Assembly (NCBI GenBank): GCA_003216455.1
Contig: QCIV01000002.1
Location: 1 to 64,000 of the forward strand
DNA length: 64,000 nucleotides
Origin: Prochlorococcus sp. AG-402-N17
GTDB taxonomy: Bacteria > Cyanobacteriota > Cyanobacteriia > PCC-6307 > Cyanobiaceae
Direction of reading: 5' to 3'
Part shown: one piece after another, positions 35,640-42,868 of the stretch
Numbering within the stretch: the first letter of the stretch is position 1
Layout: every line of letters begins with the position of its first letter
Position numbers and translations under genes: made by a program
The notes under the pieces: generated by a model
What the model saw: the letters and a program-made list of their open reading frames with translations, nothing else
What the model was told of the DNA's origin: nothing
Databases searched by the model: none

Positions 35640-36362
35640 ATGGCTACCAGAATAAATAAATATTTAAGTGAAGTCGGTTATTGTTCTAGAAGAGAAGCAG
35701 ATAAATTAATCCTAGAAGGAAAGGTAACCATTAATGGCAAAATTCCAGAAATTGGAACTAAAGTAGAAGATTGTGACCAAGTTGAAGTTAAAGGTCAAAA
35801 AATAGAAAAATCAAAGAGACAAAAAAACATATACTTAGCCTTTAATAAACCTGTAGGAATTGTTTGCACAACAGATAGAAAAGTAGAACCCAATAATGTA
35901 ATAGATTTCATTAAATATCCTAAAAGAATTTTCCCCATAGGAAGATTAGATAAGCTCAGTGAGGGATTGATTTTCTTAACTAATGATGGAGACATCGTAA
36001 ATAAAATACTCAGGGCAAGAAATAATCATGAAAAAGAATATATTGTAAAAGTTAATCGTCCTATTAATAGCGACTTTATTCAAAGTATGAGTAATGGAGT
36101 TGAAATATTAGACACAATAACTAAAAATTGTTTTGTAAAACAATTAGGTCCAAGAAATTTTAAAATAATCCTCACACAGGGACTTAACCGTCAGATTAGA
36201 AGAATGTGTGAGGCCTTAGGATATAGAGTAAGCTCATTAAAGCGTGTAAGAATTATGAATGTTAAGTTGGACGTGCCAAAAGGAAAATATAGAGAACTTA
36301 GTAAAGAAGAACTCTTAGAATTAAATAGATTACTCGAAAACTCCTCAAAAACATATTACTAA
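35640..36362 (+). CDS. rluF: 23S rRNA pseudouridine synthase, RluF-like
   Basis: 240 aa. N-terminal S4 RNA-binding domain (RINKYLSEVGYCSRREADKLILEGKVTINGK) and an RsuA/RluB/E/F catalytic domain with the catalytic Asp in PIGRLDKLSEGLIFLTNDG; also GLNRQIRRMCEALGY. It isomerises a specific uridine in 23S rRNA; RluF versus RluB/E cannot be settled from sequence alone. It is an unusual cargo among small accessory genes. Confidence 0.85.
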   Translation: MATRINKYLSEVGYCSRREADKLILEGKVTINGKIPEIGTKVEDCDQVEVKGQKIEKSKRQKNIYLAFNKPVGIVCTTDRKVEPNNVIDFIKYPKRIFPIGRLDKLSEGLIFLTNDGDIVNKILRARNNHEKEYIVKVNRPINSDFIQSMSNGVEILDTITKNCFVKQLGPRNFKIILTQGLNRQIRRMCEALGYRVSSLKRVRIMNVKLDVPKGKYRELSKEELLELNRLLENSSKTYY

Positions 36363-36461
36363 TCAAAAACCAATAAAATCAATTGGGAAGTTAAGTAAAT
36401 TGGCCAGCAAAAATGCAAGATTTGTACTTTTCAAGTTTGACAGAAATAGTTAAAAGTAGTC

Positions 36462-36505
36462 TTAAACGTTTACTAATTGCATCGCGATTAATTAGTAATT
36501 GAGTA
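36462..36505 (+). repeat. Degenerate copy of the MKRLLL-start tail motif
   Basis: TTAAACGTTTACTAATTGCA followed by TCGCG matches ATGAAACGCTTACTACTTGCACCG with the ATG lost. The frame reads KRLLIASRLISN then stop. Located just downstream of the rluF-like gene, as other copies are downstream of cassette genes. Confidence 0.5.
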
Positions 36506-36554
36506 GTATGTGATCACCTATTATGGATTAGCAGCCCAAGCTCTCTTTTTTTGT

Positions 36555-36797
36555 TCAATCTTCCTCGGTTCTTCTCCAACCCTGAGTAATTATATTTTTC
36601 CATTCTTCTCTAGCTGCATCTTTCTTTAATTCTTCTCTGGTTGTTATGACAGGTGGTTCTTTGCACTATGTATATTTAACCTTCCCAGAACCATTAAAGA
36701 TATATTTTAAAAATTGATCTTTGTTTTTTGTATTTTCGATAAACCTTTTTACCCTTGATCTATTTGAGTTAACCATCCAGTAAGAAATATTAGCTAT
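36555..36797 (-). pseudogene. DUF1651 pseudogene
   Basis: The minus strand encodes a close relative of the 48846 protein: WMVNSNRSRVKRFIENTKNK then KEPPVITTREELKKDAAREE and GWRRTEED. The start codon is ATA and the Trp codon after KYT is TAG, so it has lost its start and carries an in-frame stop. It is recent decay, because the rest of the frame is intact. Confidence 0.85.
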
Positions 36798-36804
36798 TAC
36801 TTTT

Positions 36805-37032
36805 TTAAGGATAAAAGTCTACTTTCCAACGCATCACGCAATAATTTAATGGGTTATATCCATTACAATTCCAGAACTTGAATATTTTTACAGAGAATTG
36901 ATGGAAATTGACATCATTGAAAAATGCCCAGCCAAAATAAATAGCAAATGCAGTTACAACAAACGCAGCATATTGAAGCCAGTGTGTTCCAGTCTTATCT
37001 ACACCATTTTTGTCAAAATTAGAATTACTCAT
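36805..37032 (-). CDS. Small membrane protein coupled to an hli gene
   Basis: 75 aa. THWLQYAAFVVTAFAIYFGWAFF is one membrane helix; the C-terminal part (NCNGYNPLNYCVMRWK) is unusual and may be frameshifted. It starts at the base after the hli stop, so the two are co-translated. Function unknown. Confidence 0.6.
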   Translation of the reverse strand: MSNSNFDKNGVDKTGTHWLQYAAFVVTAFAIYFGWAFFNDVNFHQFSVKIFKFWNCNGYNPLNYCVMRWKVDFYP

Positions 37033-37287
37033 TTAAAGGATTGGATAAGCTATCCATCCAAATAAGGTGTAGTTAATAATGACAGCCATGAAACCTATCA
37101 TTGCAAGCCTTCCATTTGTTCTTTCAGCAATAAACCAATAAGTATTTGGCCATTCAAAAGTTTTCCCCATATTGGATTTTTGATCTTCTGAAATTTGCTC
37201 CTCTTTAGAAGTATTATCCTGGTCAAGATAATAATTACTATCTGGGTAAAAGCTTTCGCTTGAAAAGTTATCTTTAAATTTACTCAT
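37033..37287 (-). CDS. High-light-inducible protein, long type
   Basis: 84 aa. C-terminal Hli motif FIAERTNGRLAMIGFMAVIIN within one thylakoid helix; the N-terminal half is polar and acidic. It binds chlorophyll or carotenoid and protects photosystems under stress. It is the first gene of a two-gene operon with the 75-aa protein. Confidence 0.92.
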   Translation of the reverse strand: MSKFKDNFSSESFYPDSNYYLDQDNTSKEEQISEDQKSNMGKTFEWPNTYWFIAERTNGRLAMIGFMAVIINYTLFGWIAYPIL

Positions 37288-37450
37288 TTTATTAAAAATT
37301 TAAATTTTACATATATTAAAAAATAAAAAGGCTAAATAGGTTAAATAGGTTTTTTATCAACCAAATTTTTTTTATCTTTTTTAGGCATTGGATAGGAACT
37401 ATTCCACCTAGTGCTTAAGGATGCTTATGTCGTAAATAAAAAGCTTTTTT

Positions 37451-37496
37451 CATAATTAGGTCTAAATTAGGGCAATAATCCCCCCTTTTTTTAGGC
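37451..37496 (+). promoter_or_regulatory. Divergent copy of the shared promoter-leader
   Basis: TAGGTCTAAATTAGGGCAAT followed by AATCCCCCC and T7. Same layout as the family (core, hairpin, T-run), 45 bases upstream of the double-glycine leader peptide gene. Confidence 0.55.
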
Positions 37497-37541
37497 AAAA
37501 TAAGTAACGTTGTGATAGGATGATTAAAAAACTAAAAAAAA

Positions 37542-37775
37542 ATGACTGTAGAAAACGCACATGCATTTCTTGACGAATTAAAAAAGGGTGGTCATAGTCC
37601 TGATTTAATGTCTAAAGTTGGAACTGACTTCGATTCCTCTCATATGTCTGAGGCTTTAAAAGCAAGAGGCACTTCTAAAGATGAGTTGCTTAAAGTTGCT
37701 GCTGGCGGTAGTGCAACTACAGATTGGATTTCAGCTGGAGCTGCAGTTGTTGGTTGTGCTGCTGCTGGTGCCTAA
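37542..37775 (+). CDS. Double-glycine leader peptide, putative RiPP or bacteriocin precursor (Nif11-like)
   Basis: 77 aa. The N-terminal 56 residues are helical and acidic like Nif11-type leaders (MTVENAHAFLDELKKGGHSP) and end in LLKVAAGG, a double-glycine cleavage site. The remaining 21-residue core SATTDWISAGAAVVGCAAAGA is small and hydrophobic with three Ser/Thr before Asp/Trp, a fourth before the GAAVVG run, and one Cys; at most one thioether ring could form. No LanM or C39 peptidase transporter is in the window, so processing would depend on enzymes elsewhere. A bacteriocin-like peptide is the alternative. Confidence 0.6.
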   Translation: MTVENAHAFLDELKKGGHSPDLMSKVGTDFDSSHMSEALKARGTSKDELLKVAAGGSATTDWISAGAAVVGCAAAGA

Positions 37776-37791
37776 AAAGTCTATTTTTAGT

Positions 37792-37837
37792 AATTGACAA
37801 TAGATCTAAAATAAGGGGGCAATTAGCTCCTTTTTTT
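37792..37837 (+). promoter_or_regulatory. Shared promoter-leader, copy 1 (canonical)
   Basis: TTGACAATAGATCTAAAAT, then AAGGGGGCAATTAGCTCC hairpin and T7, ending exactly at the ATG at 37838. It defines the start of the next gene better than the ORF track does. Confidence 0.75.
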
Positions 37838-38233
37838 ATGAAGTTAAAAAATATTTTAAAAACCACTGGAGCGCTTCATATTCTGTTGGGATTATTAATT
37901 GTTTCACTACTCATCTTTTCAGTGGAAACTATCGCAGGTGATGCTTCAAGTGAAACATTGCTCCTTGTTAGAGGTACTGCAGATGTTGTAGCAGCTAGTA
38001 ATTTGGGAATTGGTTGTTTATTGATTATTTGTAGTTCCATAAAAGATAAAGCTTCTTTAAGAAAAGTTTTATCAGGTGAATTAGCTTTGATGTTTTGTTT
38101 TTTAGCAGTAGCTCTATTCAATACTTTTAACGCTGGGACAATTGTTGATGGAGGACCTCCCCCTCCTTTTTGGATTGTTTTAATAGTTAATCCTCTTTTA
38201 TGTATTTATGGATTAGTTAACAATAAAAATTAA
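37838..38233 (+). CDS. Four-helix membrane protein
   Basis: 131 aa from ATG at 37838; the track start at 37724 overlaps the leader-peptide gene and adds a spurious Cys/Trp-rich segment. MKLKNILKTTGALHILLGLL begins the first helix; three more follow, with a PPPPFW loop before the last. It resembles small DUF4345/DoxX-like membrane proteins but I cannot name the family. Preceded by the canonical leader and followed by a tail-motif copy. Confidence 0.7.
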   Translation: MKLKNILKTTGALHILLGLLIVSLLIFSVETIAGDASSETLLLVRGTADVVAASNLGIGCLLIICSSIKDKASLRKVLSGELALMFCFLAVALFNTFNAGTIVDGGPPPPFWIVLIVNPLLCIYGLVNNKN

Positions 38234-38269
38234 AACGCTTAATACTTTCACCGCTTTCTTATTGGCAAA
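38230..38269 (+). repeat. MKRLLL-start tail motif copy
   Basis: TTAAAACGCTTAATACTTTC then ACCGCTTTCTTATTGGCA. Near-identical to 46864-46902 and starts within the stop codon region of the preceding gene. Confidence 0.6.
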
Positions 38270-38286
38270 TTGAAATTAAGGATTAA

Positions 38287-38421
38287 ACAAGAAACCCTTC
38301 CAGAAATTCCAACTACTGAAAGGGTTATTAAATCGACTCGCAACTATATAGAATCAATTTATGTCTTGCAGCATACGTAGAGTGTGCTGACGAGGTTTGG
38401 CCTCAATTAATTTATAGCAAA
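38287..38421 (-). repeat. ~135-bp inverted structured repeat, copy 1 (3' region of the 74-aa gene)
   Basis: Matches 40140-40270 in reverse complement at about 80% by eye. Read on the minus strand it starts with TTGAGGCCAAACCTC (hairpin) and ends with an AACCCTT...AAGGGTT stem. It begins 15 bases after the stop of the minus-strand gene, like copy 2 after its gene. Confidence 0.7.
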
Positions 38422-38435
38422 GATTTTAAAAACAT

Positions 38436-38660
38436 CTAATTTTCTATAACACCCGCGACTTTTTGTTTCGCTAGTCGTTTTTTTAGGATCGAATAATTTT
38501 GTGAAGCCCATTTTCGAGAAATATCAAATTCAACATCTAACTTCTCTCTAAGTAATTGGCCAATTTTAAATACTTCTATGAAGCCTAGATAAATTATTAC
38601 CAGAACCTTAGTTATGTTTACTGCAACAGTTGCTATCTTTTGAATTCTTTGATCTTGCAT
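38436..38660 (-). CDS. Small anchored protein
   Basis: 74 aa. One membrane helix (ATVAVNITKVLVIIYLGFI) then a basic helical tail (ISRKWASQNYSILKKRLAKQK). Ends at the copy of the 135-bp structured repeat. Function unknown. Confidence 0.6.
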   Translation of the reverse strand: MQDQRIQKIATVAVNITKVLVIIYLGFIEVFKIGQLLREKLDVEFDISRKWASQNYSILKKRLAKQKVAGVIEN

Positions 38661-38732
38661 TTGAATTTATCCAATTCCACTAAAATTAACAGAGGTAAGA
38701 AATTATGCAAATGAAATGGCCTAAAGATTAAT

Positions 38733-38777
38733 ATTGACAGTCGATCTAAAATAAGGGGGCAATTAGCTCCTTTTTAA
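38733..38777 (+). promoter_or_regulatory. Shared promoter-leader, copy 2 (canonical)
   Basis: TTGACAGTCGATCTAAAAT, then AAGGGGGCAATTAGCTCC and a T-run ending at the GTG start of the SnoaL-like gene. Confidence 0.75.
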
Positions 38778-39161
38778 GTGTCAAGTACTCAAGCTATAGA
38801 AAATTTAATTAATGGTTATGCAGCCAGTGAAGATTCTTCTTTTCTAATACCGAATGCAACTGAAGATTTTTTGGCTGTAAGGCCAAGTGGAAATCCAATC
38901 TCTGCGCAGGAATTAGTGGGAATGTTTGATAGTAAAGACTTAGTTGCAGAATCATCAGAACTAGTCAAAACCCACAAAATTGAAATTTACGGTGAGATAG
39001 CATACGCGGTTTTCACTTTGAATGAAATCTTCAGTTATAAAGGAAACCAAAATAAAGATCTTTCAACTTACACTTGTATTTTTAAAAATGAAAACGGTAC
39101 ATGGAAATATGCCTGGATGCAAAGATCACAAGGAACTACTGTTATGAAAACTTGGGAATAA
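38778..39161 (+). CDS. SnoaL/NTF2-like protein
   Basis: 127 aa with GTG start fixed by the leader. AIENLINGYAASEDSSFLIPNATEDFLAV is the N-terminal helix-strand pattern of NTF2-like folds, and GEIAYAVFTLNEIFSYKG...TYTCIFKNENGTWKYAWMQRS the beta-sheet with the typical W-x-Y-x-W-M end. Such domains bind small molecules or act as hydratases/isomerases; no catalytic set is evident. Confidence 0.75.
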   Translation: MSSTQAIENLINGYAASEDSSFLIPNATEDFLAVRPSGNPISAQELVGMFDSKDLVAESSELVKTHKIEIYGEIAYAVFTLNEIFSYKGNQNKDLSTYTCIFKNENGTWKYAWMQRSQGTTVMKTWE

Positions 39162-39186
39162 ATGAAACGCTTACTACTTGCACCGA
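39162..39186 (+). repeat. MKRLLL-start tail motif copy
   Basis: ATGAAACGCTTACTACTTGC then ACCG, immediately after the SnoaL-like stop codon (TAA ATGAAACGC). Followed 15 bases later by the next promoter-leader. Confidence 0.7.
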
Positions 39187-39200
39187 TATTCTTTATAAGA

Positions 39201-39232
39201 TTGACAGTCGATCTACAATAAGTGGCAATTAA
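39201..39232 (+). promoter_or_regulatory. Shared promoter-leader, copy 3
   Basis: TTGACAGTCGATCTACAATA then AGTGGCAATTAAC; the T-run is absent. 70 bases upstream of the DUF3303 gene. Confidence 0.65.
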
Positions 39233-39299
39233 CAATATTTATTTTCAGGAATTATTTTTTTTGCTAGTAATAGAAAGCCAATAAAAATAAAAAAATAAA

Positions 39300-39572
39300 A
39301 TGCTTTTTGTTCAGCATTGGTCATTTAAGGCCGGATATCATCAAAAAGGTGCAGAAAAATTTCTTGGTGGTGGGGGAGAATATCCTGGAGTTGAGATGAT
39401 TGGAAGATATCACGCACCTGGTTCTCTAGAGGGTTGGATAGTATTAAAGACTAATGATCCAAAAGCAATATATCAACATGCCGCTGAATGGGGTGAATTT
39501 CTTAATTGGGAAACCACTCCTGTATTTACTGATGAAGAAGCTGGTCCAATAGTTGCCAAAGTCTACTCATAA
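39300..39572 (+). CDS. DUF3303 protein
   Basis: 90 aa. MLFVQHWSFKAGYHQKGAEKF, GRYHAPGSLEGWIVLKTND and TTPVFTDEEAG match the DUF3303 proteins at 33013 and 48134. Compact, soluble, function unknown. Member of a run of four co-oriented small genes (38778-40116). Confidence 0.82.
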   Translation: MLFVQHWSFKAGYHQKGAEKFLGGGGEYPGVEMIGRYHAPGSLEGWIVLKTNDPKAIYQHAAEWGEFLNWETTPVFTDEEAGPIVAKVYS

Positions 39573-39579
39573 TATGAGA

Positions 39580-39620
39580 TTGACAGTCGATCTAAACTAA
39601 GGGGAATTATCTCCTTTTTT
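39580..39620 (+). promoter_or_regulatory. Shared promoter-leader, copy 4
   Basis: TTGACAGTCGATCTAAACTA then AGGGGAATTATCTCC and T6, ending at the ATG at 39621. The hairpin arms changed together (GGGGA/TCTCC versus GGGGC/GCTCC), supporting RNA pairing. Confidence 0.75.
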
Positions 39621-39926
39621 ATGTCTTGCTCTGTAACATCTGTATTTACTTTTAAAATTGAAAGCACTTTCGATGAATGGGCTGTAATATTTGATAGTGA
39701 AGAAGCGGATAAAAGGCATTCAGAATTTGATATTAAGCCCCTTTTCAGAGGAGTAAGTAAAGAAGATCCTCAAAAAATTATTGTTATCCATCAAGCGCCA
39801 GAAGGGAATGTTCAAAAGTTTGTCGAAGCAAACGGTGACTGGATGGCAACTCATAGAGTTGACCTATCAACAATGGAGGAATCATCTTGGACTGCTTCAC
39901 TATCAAAGGATACTTGTTGTGATTAA
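39621..39926 (+). CDS. DUF3764-type protein
   Basis: 101 aa. FKIESTFDEWAVIFDSEEADKRHSEFDIKPLFRGVSKEDPQKI resembles the 25026 protein. C-terminal DTCCD is unusual. Soluble; function unknown. Start set by the leader. Confidence 0.75.
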   Translation: MSCSVTSVFTFKIESTFDEWAVIFDSEEADKRHSEFDIKPLFRGVSKEDPQKIIVIHQAPEGNVQKFVEANGDWMATHRVDLSTMEESSWTASLSKDTCCD

Positions 39927-39930
39927 CTAA

Positions 39931-40116
39931 ATGGCAAATCCAGATCAAAAAACAATACTTCTAGAGCAAGCTTACGACGAACTTAAGGCAATTTGCACCA
40001 AGTTCCAAGATGAATCTGGAGCTACAGATTTGGAAGTAAAAACTCTACTAAGAGAACTTGCGAGGGTTTATGAAAAAGATATTGATGACAACTACGACAT
40101 AGATTGGGAAGTGTAA
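39931..40116 (+). CDS. Small acidic helical protein
   Basis: 61 aa: TILLEQAYDELKAICTKFQDESG and LLRELARVYEKDIDDNYDIDW. Only 4 bases after the DUF3764 stop, so co-translated. Function unknown. Confidence 0.6.
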   Translation: MANPDQKTILLEQAYDELKAICTKFQDESGATDLEVKTLLRELARVYEKDIDDNYDIDWEV

Positions 40117-40139
40117 ATCAGTTTATTTGAAATTCTTTT

Positions 40140-40270
40140 GCTATAAATTAATTGAGGCCAAACCTCAATGAGTACACTCTTCGTTTACTCCAAGACATAG
40201 ATTGACTTTATATAGTAAGAGTCAATTTAATAACCTCTCTGGTAGTTGGAATTTCTGGAGGGGTTTCTTG
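40140..40270 (+). repeat. ~135-bp inverted structured repeat, copy 2 (3' region of the 61-aa gene)
   Basis: Reverse complement of 38287-38421. It starts with TTGAGGCCAAACCTCA and ends with AACCTC...GGAGGGGTT and a T-run, so it can act as a complex terminator or a processed 3'-UTR RNA. The two copies bracket the 38.4-40.1 kb gene group. Confidence 0.7.
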
Positions 40271-40623
40271 CTTTTTTCTGATTTATTCCTAAGTATGCTT
40301 ATAGAGGCTTTAATCTGCTCTAAATAGGTTTATTACTGGCTTATTTGGGCTTATTTTCCTCTAAAAACTGTCACATATGAGTTGACGATTATGGAAAATT
40401 TATACGAAATCATCAAAGAAATTATAGAAAACGGATACAATCAAGAGCTTTAAGACAACTTAATAACATATAAAAGATTTATGTGAGAGCTTGTAGATAG
40501 GGATAAAGAATATGATTAACTTTCTAATGTTTATAGAACTTAGCGCTCCCCTCAACGACCTAGTGCCTCATATTAACTAGGTCGTAAAAATGATGTTTTT
40601 CAATCTCGACCATACACTTAAAT
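40271..40623. other. Gene-poor stretch with one perfect hairpin
   Basis: A 20-aa ORF (MENLYEIIKEIIENGYNQEL, 40391-40453) is the only candidate. At 40555-40585 ACGACCTAGT and ACTAGGTCGT form a perfect 10-bp inverted repeat; its CGACCTAGTG also occurs in the tRNA-Pro remnants further right. No other features seen. Confidence 0.4.
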
Positions 40624-40773
40624 TTAAGAAAAAAAATGATGAAATCTTTGATCATCAACGTCCGCCATTAAATCATATGCTTTTAATTTTTTTGTAATCC
40701 TTTTATATTCAATATCATTTACAAAATTAGCTAAATATTTTTCTAAAAAATTTATATTTATTTTTAGTTGCAT
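40624..40773 (-). CDS. Tiny hypothetical protein
   Basis: 49 aa, ATG at 40773: MQLKININFLEKYLANFVND then KLKAYDLMADVDDQRFHH. Below the track cutoff. Function unknown. Confidence 0.4.
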   Translation of the reverse strand: MQLKININFLEKYLANFVNDIEYKRITKKLKAYDLMADVDDQRFHHFFS

Positions 40774-40847
40774 TAATATCCTTTATTTATTAATAGCTAT
40801 TAATTCTACTTTTAATTTTTTATTGAATCACACTCGATTATGAAATT

Positions 40848-40988
40848 TAATTTAGATTATTTTCAAATTCAGGTCTAATTTTTATTAGTTTTGAAATTTC
40901 TAATTCAAGCTCTTCTTCAGAATTAAAACCTAAATCAACGTAAGACTCTAAGCCTAATAAGGTATCTTCTTTAAAAGTAATTTCCATT
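40848..40988 (-). CDS. Tiny acidic protein
   Basis: 46 aa, ATG at 40988: MEITFKEDTLLGLESYVDLG then EEELELEISKLIKIR. Same strand as the 49-aa ORF. Function unknown. Confidence 0.4.
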
Positions 40989-41138
40989 TTTTTTAAATTT
41001 ATAACCTAATAATAGATTCTTATTATTTAAAACAAATAATTGGTTTTTAATTCAACACCCATAAATCATTTCTTATTCTTATTTAATTTTTAAAACCAAA
41101 GTTAAATATCGCTAAAATTTAGTTTTCGAAAATTAGAA

Positions 41139-41387
41139 CTAGCTAATTCGCAACTTATATCCAAAATTCATCAAATTGTTATACGTCGATTTTATTTGTA
41201 TAGCGTTGAGAGAAAGACGTTTCTCCGCATTCTTTTGTAAATAAAAAAACCCTTTGTTATCTATATTTTTCTCAATAGAAACATATTCTTTTCCTTTCTC
41301 TAGAATCCAAGGCTCTAATTGGAAATTATCATCTCCTATTTGATAATCCCATGGATAATTACCATTAGTTTGATTTTTTAGTGACAT
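41139..41387 (-). CDS. Small hypothetical protein
   Basis: 82 aa. YPWDYQIGDDNFQLEPWILEKGKEYVSIE and AIQIKSTYNNLMNFGYKLR; the C-terminal spacing faintly recalls DUF1651, but I would not assign it. Soluble. Function unknown. Confidence 0.55.
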   Translation of the reverse strand: MSLKNQTNGNYPWDYQIGDDNFQLEPWILEKGKEYVSIEKNIDNKGFFYLQKNAEKRLSLNAIQIKSTYNNLMNFGYKLRIS

Positions 41388-41505
41388 ATTGAATACCTTA
41401 ACTTCAGTAAGGGTATCCTAATACTTTGTGATGGAATTTTTGTGTATCTACAGAGACTGTTATTATGTTGCTTTTTAAATCCTTCACATATTTGTTATCA
41501 CAGGC

Positions 41506-41696
41506 AAAAAAAAAGACCCTTGCGAGCCTGGATGATGGGGATTTCTATCATGACAAATTAAAAAGGAACAAACAACCCCATTGATAGGTAATTTTTGTTA
41601 CTTACAAACACTATATGTAGTGCTATGATTTTCAAAAGGGCTGGGTGATGGGGATTATCACGCTTTTTTATTGGGGGCGAATCTAATGCCCTTTTT
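41506..41696. repeat. 191-bp structured inverted repeat, copy B
   Basis: Opposite orientation to copy A (32721-32911), same length. It carries both TGATGGGGATT boxes, ACCCCATTGATAGG, CACTATATGTAGTGCTATG and both outward-facing terminator-like ends. The plus-strand end (GGGGGCGAATCTAATGCCC, T7) now leads only into a short degenerate ORF from 41697, which suggests that its gene has been lost. Confidence 0.7.
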
Positions 41697-41773
41697 TTGT
41701 CTATAAAATTTATTTCTAAAAACTTAAGCTTTATTCTTAATTTGATTTTTGTGTTTTGGTATTCGTTATTTAG

Positions 41774-41983
41774 TTACTGCTGTTGTTGGTGCTCTCGACG
41801 TTTCATGATTTTGTATTCCTCATGCAGAGAACCTAAGTGCCAAGCATCTCTGAATCCTTTTGCACCTTGCATTAGAAGTCTTAAATCTGAAGTTGAATGT
41901 GACTTCATCTCCAAGAACTCTTTCTGCCAAGAGGTATCATCCAATTTGGTAATCAAATTTTTTCCCATTCTTTTTTTTATCAT
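41774..41983 (-). CDS. Small protein, paralog of 47624-47806
   Basis: 69 aa. SWQKEFLEMKSHSTSDLRLLMQGAKGFRDAWHLGSLHEEY aligns with SWQRDFLKMKSHSPSDAKLLMGGVKGLKDAWRLGVLQVEY at 47.6 kb. An upstream frame (MGKAIKDLTLSYMDKLGLLW, from 42044) meets it at an A8 run near 41974, so the original protein may have been longer and frameshifted. Function unknown. Confidence 0.65.
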   Translation of the reverse strand: MIKKRMGKNLITKLDDTSWQKEFLEMKSHSTSDLRLLMQGAKGFRDAWHLGSLHEEYKIMKRREHQQQQ

Positions 41984-42028
41984 CCCAAAGCAAACCTAGT
42001 TTGTCCATATAAGATAAAGTTAAATCTT

Positions 42029-42178
42029 TTATTGCCTTTCCCATTTCCTACATCCCCAAGTTCTATTAATACGAAAGTCAGTAATACAGCCAATTACAAA
42101 TATATCGTCACGGAAAAAGTCTTCATCTAGTGGCTTACCTGAAACAGCTTTTCTAACTTCTTTCGTCTTGCGATTCAT
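42029..42178 (-). CDS. Small hypothetical protein
   Basis: 49 aa, ATG at 42178: MNRKTKEVRKAVSGKPLDED then DDIFVIGCITDFRINRTWGC. Overlaps the start of the 42044 frame by 16 bases, suggesting coupling. Function unknown. Confidence 0.4.
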   Translation of the reverse strand: MNRKTKEVRKAVSGKPLDEDFFRDDIFVIGCITDFRINRTWGCRKWERQ

Positions 42179-42258
42179 TAGGTTTTGCTCCTTTATATAA
42201 TTCTTCTATTAACTCTTTATTTTTTAATTCATTTAAGTGCAAGTAGTAAGCTTTTCAT

Positions 42259-42792
42259 TTATTTATTTTTAAAATATTCTTCCATTGTATTGGCTTCTTC
42301 TTTTTGCTCTAAAATCTTTTGATTTCTGATAAATTCCTTAACGTCTGGATTATTTGCAATGGCAACAACTGCAACAATAATCACTCCTATAACAAGCATT
42401 GCACGTCCTCTTAATATATTTGCTTTTGTTTTTCTTTCTGCTTCTTTAGCTGCAGACTCTTTAAAATAAGTTTCCCATTTTTTCACAAATTCTTTTTCAC
42501 ATAATTTCTCATCAATACTCTTATTTTTAGTAGTAGCTTCTCCTGTTAACTTATTTTTAAATTCTGGATAATCATTATGACTTAATGCCCATTGTTTCCA
42601 AGAAGTCCATTCTTGCTGTTGAGTTTGTTTTGTTTGACCTTGTATTAAAAAGGCATCTCCACCAACATCAGCCCCAGCCATACCAGTAATAGCTCCAGCA
42701 ATATCTCCATCTCTTCTACTTGTATTTTTAGGTGGTCTTGCTTCTACATCATGTAATTTTAAAAACTCAACAACTACTTGATCGATATGCAT
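42259..42792 (-). CDS. Membrane-anchored hypothetical protein
   Basis: 177 aa. A Gly/Ala-rich stretch (GDIAGAITGMAGADVGGDAF), a polar helical middle, one membrane helix (RAMLVIGVIIVAVVAIAN) and a charged tail. Its start lies inside a 33-aa ORF (42767-42868) that begins right at a promoter-leader copy, so a one-base shift may separate leader ORF and main frame. Function unknown. Confidence 0.6.
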   Translation of the reverse strand: MHIDQVVVEFLKLHDVEARPPKNTSRRDGDIAGAITGMAGADVGGDAFLIQGQTKQTQQQEWTSWKQWALSHNDYPEFKNKLTGEATTKNKSIDEKLCEKEFVKKWETYFKESAAKEAERKTKANILRGRAMLVIGVIIVAVVAIANNPDVKEFIRNQKILEQKEEANTMEEYFKNK

Positions 42793-42868
42793 TACAGGAA
42801 CCTTTTTTAAGTTCAGGATGATCTCTTAAAATTCTTGTAAGTTCAGTTTTTTTCCATTCTTTCGTCAT

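Noticed and set aside
41697-41999. Plus ORF of 100 aa starting at the end of element B
   Set aside because: Mostly antisense to the conserved 69-aa gene and Cys-rich without pattern; at most its first ~25 codons are a decayed leader-linked gene.
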